Shown: piece by piece, positions 1 through 5,512 of the stretch
Layout of the letters: each line of letters starts with the position of its first letter
How positions within the stretch are numbered: the first letter of the stretch is position 1
Notes under the pieces: generated by a model
Told to the model about the DNA's origin: nothing
The model's database searches: none
Seen by the model: only the letters and a program-made list of their open reading frames with translations
Position numbers and translations under genes: made by a program
Assembly (NCBI GenBank): GCA_023144585.1
Contig: JAGLFI010000086.1
Span: 1-5,512 of the forward strand
Source of the DNA: Desulfobacula sp.
GTDB taxonomy: Bacteria; Desulfobacterota; Desulfobacteria; Desulfobacterales; Desulfobacteraceae
DNA length: 5,512 bases
Direction of reading: 5' to 3'

Positions 1-81
1 AATTATTATTTATTTCTGCAAGAGGCTCATGATATTGCTCTATTACAAAACCTTATTAATATTTTTTTGGAGATAATATGA
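1..81 (+). CDS. 3' end of an unidentified upstream gene (partial, C-terminal 26 codons)
   Basis: Reading frame 1 is open from the first base and stops at a TGA at 79-81. That TGA overlaps the ATG (78-80) of the next gene in a classic ATGA arrangement. The visible tail is rich in leucine and isoleucine with scattered acidic and glutamine residues (for example LQEAHDIALLQNL), as expected of an amphipathic C-terminal helix. A second frame (from base 2) is also open until a TAA at 74-76, because the region is AT-rich, so the choice rests on the ATGA coupling and the more protein-like composition. No family can be assigned from 26 residues. If real, it is the upstream partner of the glycosyltransferase-like gene that follows, and the two would be translationally coupled. 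Confidence 0.45.
   Translation, partial: NYYLFLQEAHDIALLQNLINIFLEII
69..72 (+). promoter_or_regulatory. Shine-Dalgarno site of the 251-aa glycosyltransferase-like gene
   Basis: GGAG, in the context TTGGAGATAATATG, lies 5 nt upstream of the ATG at 78. The good match and spacing fix the start of the downstream gene. The site sits inside the last codons of the probable upstream reading frame. Confidence 0.65.
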
Positions 82-833
82 AAACAAACAATATTGTTTG
101 TATGAAGTGGGGGGAGAAATATGGTCCTGAATATGTGAATATTCTTTACCATATGGTTAAAAGGAACATGACAGTGCCATTTCGTTTTATCTGCCTGACA
201 GAACACCCTGAAGGAATTGAAAAAGAGATCGAGGTGATGACCATATCCGCATTTGAAGATCCGGCTCCCCAGTATTATAAATATTGTCAGGCCTGGCGGA
301 AACTCTCATTATTTGATGAACAGCTCTATGATATAAAAGGGAAAATTCTGTTTTTAGACTTGGATGTGGTGATTATCGATAATATTGATTGTTTCTTTGA
401 TTTTTCAAATAAACTCGCCATTATTGAAAACTGGTCTCAACCCAATCGATTGATAGGGCAGGCCTCGGCCATATGTTTCGAACTGGGGCAGTATACTCGT
501 TTGCTCAAAAAATACCAGACACAACAGGAAACGGTTGTTAAAACCCACGGAACAGAACAGGTTTATATAACCAGGGAGTTGGGTAAGGATAATTTTGATT
601 ATTTTCCCGATGATTGGTGCAAGAGTTTTAAATTTCACTGCATGCCTGGTGGGATTCTGAACAGTTTTATAACGCCCTCCAAGATTCCGGAGAATGCAAA
701 AATCATTGTGTTTCATGGAAATCCCAACCCTATTGATGCAATCAACGGGGTCTGGGGAATGCCTGTTCCGTGGTATAAAAAATTTTATAAAACAGTGAAA
801 CCAACAAAATGGTTAGCAGATCATTGGAAATAA
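78..833 (+). CDS. GT-A-fold glycosyltransferase-like protein (probable LPS/polysaccharide sugar transferase)
   Basis: This is a 251-aa soluble protein with no signal peptide or membrane segment. Seen in the sequence: an N-terminal strand with the conserved start IVCMKWGEKYGPEYV (residues 6-20); a WRKL element (73-76); the strand LFLDLDVVI (91-99), whose D94-x-D96 is a DXD-type motif that normally binds Mn2+/Mg2+ and the nucleotide-sugar diphosphate; GTEQ (158-161); and VFHGNPNP (211-218), where H213-x-G recalls the C-terminal metal-binding His of GT8-like enzymes. These fit a small GT8-like family often found in LPS and polysaccharide loci. Donor and acceptor cannot be told. A good Shine-Dalgarno site (GGAG, 5 nt before the ATG) supports this start. 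It is transcribed toward the minus-strand Kdo8N/lipid A operon and ends 44 bp before it, and may belong to the same LPS locus. The family call is fairly secure; its role in the core is inference. Confidence 0.78.
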   Translation: MKTNNIVCMKWGEKYGPEYVNILYHMVKRNMTVPFRFICLTEHPEGIEKEIEVMTISAFEDPAPQYYKYCQAWRKLSLFDEQLYDIKGKILFLDLDVVIIDNIDCFFDFSNKLAIIENWSQPNRLIGQASAICFELGQYTRLLKKYQTQQETVVKTHGTEQVYITRELGKDNFDYFPDDWCKSFKFHCMPGGILNSFITPSKIPENAKIIVFHGNPNPIDAINGVWGMPVPWYKKFYKTVKPTKWLADHWK

Positions 834-843
834 AAATGATCTG
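817..843 (+). terminator. Inverted repeat in convergent gap, possible weak terminator
   Basis: CAGATCATT (817-825) and AATGATCTG (835-843) are perfect 9-bp inverted arms around a 9-nt loop. The loop contains the TAA stop of the 251-aa gene (831-833). On the plus strand the stem is followed by ATCCCTTTT, which has only four T residues, and the stem itself is AT-rich, so it is not a strong intrinsic terminator. Its place between two convergent genes suggests it helps end transcription from one or both sides. Confidence 0.35.
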
Positions 844-877
844 ATCCCTTTTGCCGGACGCTTGTACCTCATCTCGA

Positions 878-1777
878 TTATTTTCTTGGGGTGATACTAT
901 AGGGCCTTGTTTTCCATCTGTTGTGAACCCAGAAATATTGATCCGGATACTTTCTTACCATTAATTCAATGGCAATGGTATAATTCTGCGTGTTATTTTC
1001 AATATCCTTAATCGTGTCTCCAGTTGATTGTAAAGGGATCTCCGGTAAAAATTCTACCACATACGTATTATTCGTTTTGGCAATATACAATGGCACAACC
1101 AGTGCCTTGTTCCTCATGGCAAGAATGGCCATCCCTTTGTTGGTACAGGCAGGCCTGCCAAAATAATTAACAAAAACACCATTGTACCAATCAGCGTTTT
1201 GGTCAAGCAAAGTTCCTACAGCATTTTTATTTCTCAAAATAGCATCAATTTTTTTGGCAGCTCCTTTTAAAGGAATCATGGTTGTTCCAAATCGTTGTCG
1301 CTCCTCAAGCATCAGCCTTTCCAAAGGTTGAAAATCAAATTTTCTATAGGCAGCATACAGTTTAAAATCAGGATCATTACCAAACACAGCCACTAAAAGT
1401 TCAAAATTTCCCATATGGCCTGCCAAAAGAAGAACACCTCTGCCTTTTTGAAGAGCATTTTTTAAATTTTCATATCCTTTAATGGTATAATGTTTTAACA
1501 ATTCTTTCTGATCCATTCTAAAAGCCCATGCTATATCAAAAATCATATGGACAGTATTTTTGAAAACTTGTTTGCTAAGATTTGAAACCTGGTCAGGGGA
1601 AAGTTCTTCTTTGTATGCGTTGGAAATATTTTTCAGGGTAATATCTTTATGGCGTTTGTCGGCTTTAAACCATACGAGTCCTATTATATCGGAACAAAAT
1701 TTTGCAACCGACCGAGGAAGGAATCCCAATAAAATAATAAACAATTTAAGTAATTTATAAAGTATTTCATTGCTCAC
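878..1777 (-). CDS. LpxL/HtrB-family lipid A biosynthesis (lysophospholipid) acyltransferase
   Basis: This 299-aa protein matches the usual size (about 290-310) of the LpxL/LpxM late acyltransferases. These transfer an acyl chain from acyl-ACP to Kdo-bearing lipid A precursor at the inner membrane. Visible: a hydrophobic N-terminal anchor (about residues 5-37); the catalytic HX4E motif in GHMGNFE (H121, E126); LLDQNADW (190-197) followed by the YFGRPA block (205-210); and FWVHNRWKTRP (282-292) near the C-terminus. All are family hallmarks. The start is GTG at 1777: an in-frame TGA lies two codons upstream (1783-1781) and the next in-frame Met is at residue 79. A purine-rich AAAAAAAGGA (1797-1788) lies 10 nt before it. 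It is the last gene of the operon, 17 nt after the GT4 stop. Which of the lipid A acylations it performs (LpxL- or LpxM-like) cannot be decided here. Confidence 0.9.
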   Translation of the reverse strand: MSNEILYKLLKLFIILLGFLPRSVAKFCSDIIGLVWFKADKRHKDITLKNISNAYKEELSPDQVSNLSKQVFKNTVHMIFDIAWAFRMDQKELLKHYTIKGYENLKNALQKGRGVLLLAGHMGNFELLVAVFGNDPDFKLYAAYRKFDFQPLERLMLEERQRFGTTMIPLKGAAKKIDAILRNKNAVGTLLDQNADWYNGVFVNYFGRPACTNKGMAILAMRNKALVVPLYIAKTNNTYVVEFLPEIPLQSTGDTIKDIENNTQNYTIAIELMVRKYPDQYFWVHNRWKTRPYSITPRK

Positions 1778-1787
1778 TATTCAGTCA

Positions 1788-1797
1788 TCCTTTTTTT
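1788..1797 (-). promoter_or_regulatory. Shine-Dalgarno region of the acyltransferase gene (GTG start)
   Basis: On the minus strand, AAAAAAAGGA precedes the GTG start (1777) by 10 nt, a slightly long spacing. An ATG directly abutting it (1788-1786) opens only a three-codon frame, ATG ACT GAA TAG, whose stop shares its G with the GTG start. Reinitiation could therefore contribute to translation. Confidence 0.45.
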
Positions 1798-2953
1798 AAA
1801 AATGGTGCTGTTTGTCCAGCTTCACCTTGTGAAGCAGATAAATTCTGATAATATCTCTGCCCAAGGCATCAATGGTGTGGTGTTTTATTACGTTGTCCCG
1901 GGCTCTTTGAACACGTTGTTTTGTGGCATCTTCATCTTGTAATACCTGTAAAATTTTATCAGCAAGATCGGAGGGGTCGTTCGTGTTAAACAGCAGGCCG
2001 GTCTTTTCATGGTCAATGATATCAACAATGCCGCCGCTTTTGGACCCGATAACCGGGCATTCACAAATCATGGCTTCCAGAAGAGCCTGGGGAACCCCTT
2101 CAAACGGGACACCGTTAATATCTATGGATGGCATAATCTTGCAGTCAAGTGCCCGGTAACAGGACCAGACATCTTCTTTAAATCCGGTAAAATGAACCTG
2201 GGCTTCGATTTGCAGGTTCCTGGCCAGGTTCTTAAGAGAGTTTATGGTTTCATCGGTTCCTTGACCCACAATAGCAAGATGATAACCCAAAAGTTTGGAT
2301 TTAATTTTTGTAAATGCCTCAAGAAGAGTTGAAACTCCCTTGTCTTTTGATACCCTTCCCACAAAGCCGATGAACTTTGCATCAGGATCAAGACCAAGCT
2401 TGTGTGCAAGCGCCTTTCTTGCTTTGGTTTTTCCCAACAGATGGTCTGGTTCAACAATACCGCTTGGCATGGAAAAGATCTGCATGCCTTTGAGCTTAAA
2501 TGCTTTTTGGAGATGTTTTGTGGTATAATCTGCAGTTGTGAAAATATAATGACAAAGTTTTTTGTATACTATTCGATTATACCAGGAATTCCTTACATGG
2601 GCGCTGTTGTGCCTTGAAAGAATTCTTAAGGGAATGCGGATTTTTTTTGCTGCCAAAAGGGCCAGCCTGGAATCTTTGTTTCCATGGGTATTGATGATAT
2701 CGGGTTTTTCATTGTAAAAAGTACTTTTTAAGAACTTGTAATCCTTTATCATTGAAAGTCTTTTAAACTCGATTCCATAGACTTTAAATCCGTGTTTTTT
2801 TGCTTTTAAAAATAAAGGGGTGTCTTTAGGGGCCACAATGATAATTTTGTGTCCTTTTTTTTCCATCCAGACAGATTCATTGAAAATTCTTTTTTCAAGT
2901 CCCCCCCACTGGGTATGGCAGGTAGTATGCAGTATTTTATAAAGAGATATCAT
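1796..2953 (-). CDS. Glycosyltransferase family 4 protein (GT-B fold, probable LPS core)
   Basis: This 385-aa cytoplasmic, retaining-type glycosyltransferase has the two-domain GT-B layout. The N-terminal acceptor domain has the glycine loop QWGGLEKR (15-22) and the NTHGNKDS element (88-95). The C-terminal GT1/GT4 nucleotide-sugar domain has GFVGRVSKDKG (196-206; R200 and K205 are the usual diphosphate contacts), the strand HLAIVGQG (225-232), HFTGFKEDV (254-262), and the EX7E motif E285...E293 in PFEGVPQALLEAM. Its ATG overlaps the TGA of the cytidylyltransferase gene (ATGA, 2953-2950), and no clear Shine-Dalgarno site is seen, so translation is probably coupled to kdsB. Position between kdsB and a lipid A acyltransferase suggests it adds a sugar to the LPS inner core, perhaps onto or near Kdo8N. 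The sugar cannot be read from sequence. It is not a WaaA-type Kdo transferase judging by motifs. Confidence 0.88.
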   Translation of the reverse strand: MISLYKILHTTCHTQWGGLEKRIFNESVWMEKKGHKIIIVAPKDTPLFLKAKKHGFKVYGIEFKRLSMIKDYKFLKSTFYNEKPDIINTHGNKDSRLALLAAKKIRIPLRILSRHNSAHVRNSWYNRIVYKKLCHYIFTTADYTTKHLQKAFKLKGMQIFSMPSGIVEPDHLLGKTKARKALAHKLGLDPDAKFIGFVGRVSKDKGVSTLLEAFTKIKSKLLGYHLAIVGQGTDETINSLKNLARNLQIEAQVHFTGFKEDVWSCYRALDCKIMPSIDINGVPFEGVPQALLEAMICECPVIGSKSGGIVDIIDHEKTGLLFNTNDPSDLADKILQVLQDEDATKQRVQRARDNVIKHHTIDALGRDIIRIYLLHKVKLDKQHHF

Positions 2954-3696
2954 TGTTTTAGGGTAACTTTAAAAAGTGCTGCTTCAATCCTTTTGATATC
3001 TTCGGGCAGATCAATTTCCAAAGAATCATGTTCAGTGATCACCACCTTGATTTGGTAGCCAAATTCCAGCACCCTTAATTGTTCCAGTTTTTCAATGTGT
3101 TCACAGGTTCCCGTGGGAAGTGCAACCAGCTTGTCCAGAAAGCTTTTTTTGTAGGCATAAAACCCAAGGTGCTTGTAAAAATCCACCTTTGTCCCCCTGT
3201 CTCTTGGATAGGGAATCTGTGCCCTTGAAAAATACATGGCAAATCCATTGTGATCAAAAGTGACTTTGACATCCTTTGGATCAGTAATCTCCCTTTTAGC
3301 CTTGATCTTGAAGGCAAGGGTGGACATGACAAGGTCGGGATCATCGGCAAAAGGAGAAATTATTTCATCAATAGTCAAGGGATTAAACACGGGCTGGTCT
3401 CCCTGGATATTGACCACGATATCATCAGATTTAAGGTTTAACATATCAGCCGTCTGGGCCACCCGGTCTGTTCCGGAACGACAGTCATCAGATGTCATGA
3501 CAGCATGACCACCAAATGCTTTAACTGCATTGAATATTCGTTCATCATCGGTTGCCACAATTGTTTTTGAGACAGTCTTAGATTTTTGCGCTTGTTCATA
3601 CACCCGTTGTATCATAGGAATACCTGCAACAAGGGCCAGGGATTTTCCTTCAAATCTGCTTGATCCGTATCTAGATGGTATTACAGCAATTGTCAT
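2950..3696 (-). CDS. kdsB: KdsB-type cytidylyltransferase (CMP-Kdo or, by context, CMP-Kdo8N synthetase)
   Basis: This 248-aa protein has the standard KdsB length. It couples CTP with a 3-deoxy-octulosonate to give the CMP-sugar donor for LPS inner core, in the cytoplasm. Motifs: N-terminal nucleotide-binding signature IPSRYGSSRFEGKSL (6-20), GTDR (75-78), VNIQGDQP (95-102; D100 is a metal ligand), YFSRAQIPYPRD (155-166), HLGFYAY (176-182), EKLEQLRVLE (202-211) and LEIDLPED (226-233; D229 is the likely second metal ligand). The first motif departs from the common RLPGKPL (here RFEGKSL), QGDQP replaces the usual QGDEP, and LEIDLPED replaces the usual GVDTPED. From memory, the last two resemble Shewanella KdsB, which acts on the 8-amino sugar. 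The gene begins 11 nt after kdnB (weak AAGAGA site) and overlaps the GT4 start by 4 nt. Family assignment is strong; Kdo8N specificity is inferred from neighbours and these variants. Confidence 0.92.
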   Translation of the reverse strand: MTIAVIPSRYGSSRFEGKSLALVAGIPMIQRVYEQAQKSKTVSKTIVATDDERIFNAVKAFGGHAVMTSDDCRSGTDRVAQTADMLNLKSDDIVVNIQGDQPVFNPLTIDEIISPFADDPDLVMSTLAFKIKAKREITDPKDVKVTFDHNGFAMYFSRAQIPYPRDRGTKVDFYKHLGFYAYKKSFLDKLVALPTGTCEHIEKLEQLRVLEFGYQIKVVITEHDSLEIDLPEDIKRIEAALFKVTLKQ

Positions 3697-3707
3697 GGGA
3701 ATCTCTT

Positions 3708-5512
<1,805 letters not shown>

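Noticed and set aside
1..77. A sigma70-type promoter in the AT-rich start of the window
   Set aside because: AT-rich hexamers can be picked at will here. No convincing -35/-10 pair with proper spacing stands out, and the segment appears to be coding.
405..716. A 103-codon minus-strand frame inside the 251-aa glycosyltransferase gene
   Set aside because: It is antisense to a gene with a good ribosome site and a DXD motif, and no protein family is recognisable.

Overview
The window comes from a Gram-negative bacterium and is a lipopolysaccharide (LPS) inner-core / lipid A locus. This rests on a CMP-sugar synthetase of the KdsB type, a lipid A-type secondary acyltransferase and two glycosyltransferases. 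The DNA is AT-leaning and densely coded. Host identity cannot be fixed from sequence alone. The general look of the proteins would suit a sulfate-reducing deltaproteobacterium (Desulfobacteraceae-like), but that is a low-confidence guess.

Layout. A short plus-strand unit occupies the left end. It holds the probable last 26 codons of an upstream gene (1-81), joined by an ATGA overlap to a 251-aa GT-A-fold glycosyltransferase-like gene (78-833). A 44-bp convergent gap follows, with a 9-bp perfect inverted repeat over the stop codon of that gene. The rest (878-5512) is one compact minus-strand operon, read right to left: a DegT-type aminotransferase resembling KdnA (truncated by the right edge), an iron-type alcohol dehydrogenase resembling KdnB, a KdsB-type cytidylyltransferase, a GT4 glycosyltransferase and an LpxL/HtrB-family acyltransferase. 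Junctions are 3 nt, 11 nt, a 4-nt overlap and 17 nt, so the five genes are almost certainly co-transcribed. Their promoter lies beyond base 5512.

How the genes may work together. KdnB and KdnA are known from Shewanella. There they oxidise C8 of Kdo (3-deoxy-D-manno-octulosonate) and then transaminate it, giving 8-amino-3,8-dideoxy-Kdo (Kdo8N), which a dedicated KdsB homologue activates with CMP. The same three enzymes lie adjacent here in pathway-compatible order, so the best reading is a Kdo8N module. It is followed by enzymes that would extend the core (GT4) and acylate the Kdo-bearing lipid A precursor (LpxL family). The most interesting point is the tight coupling of Kdo8N synthesis to a core glycosyltransferase and a late acyltransferase in what looks like a non-Shewanella genome. 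The function of each enzyme is inferred from family motifs; substrate specificity is not proven by sequence.
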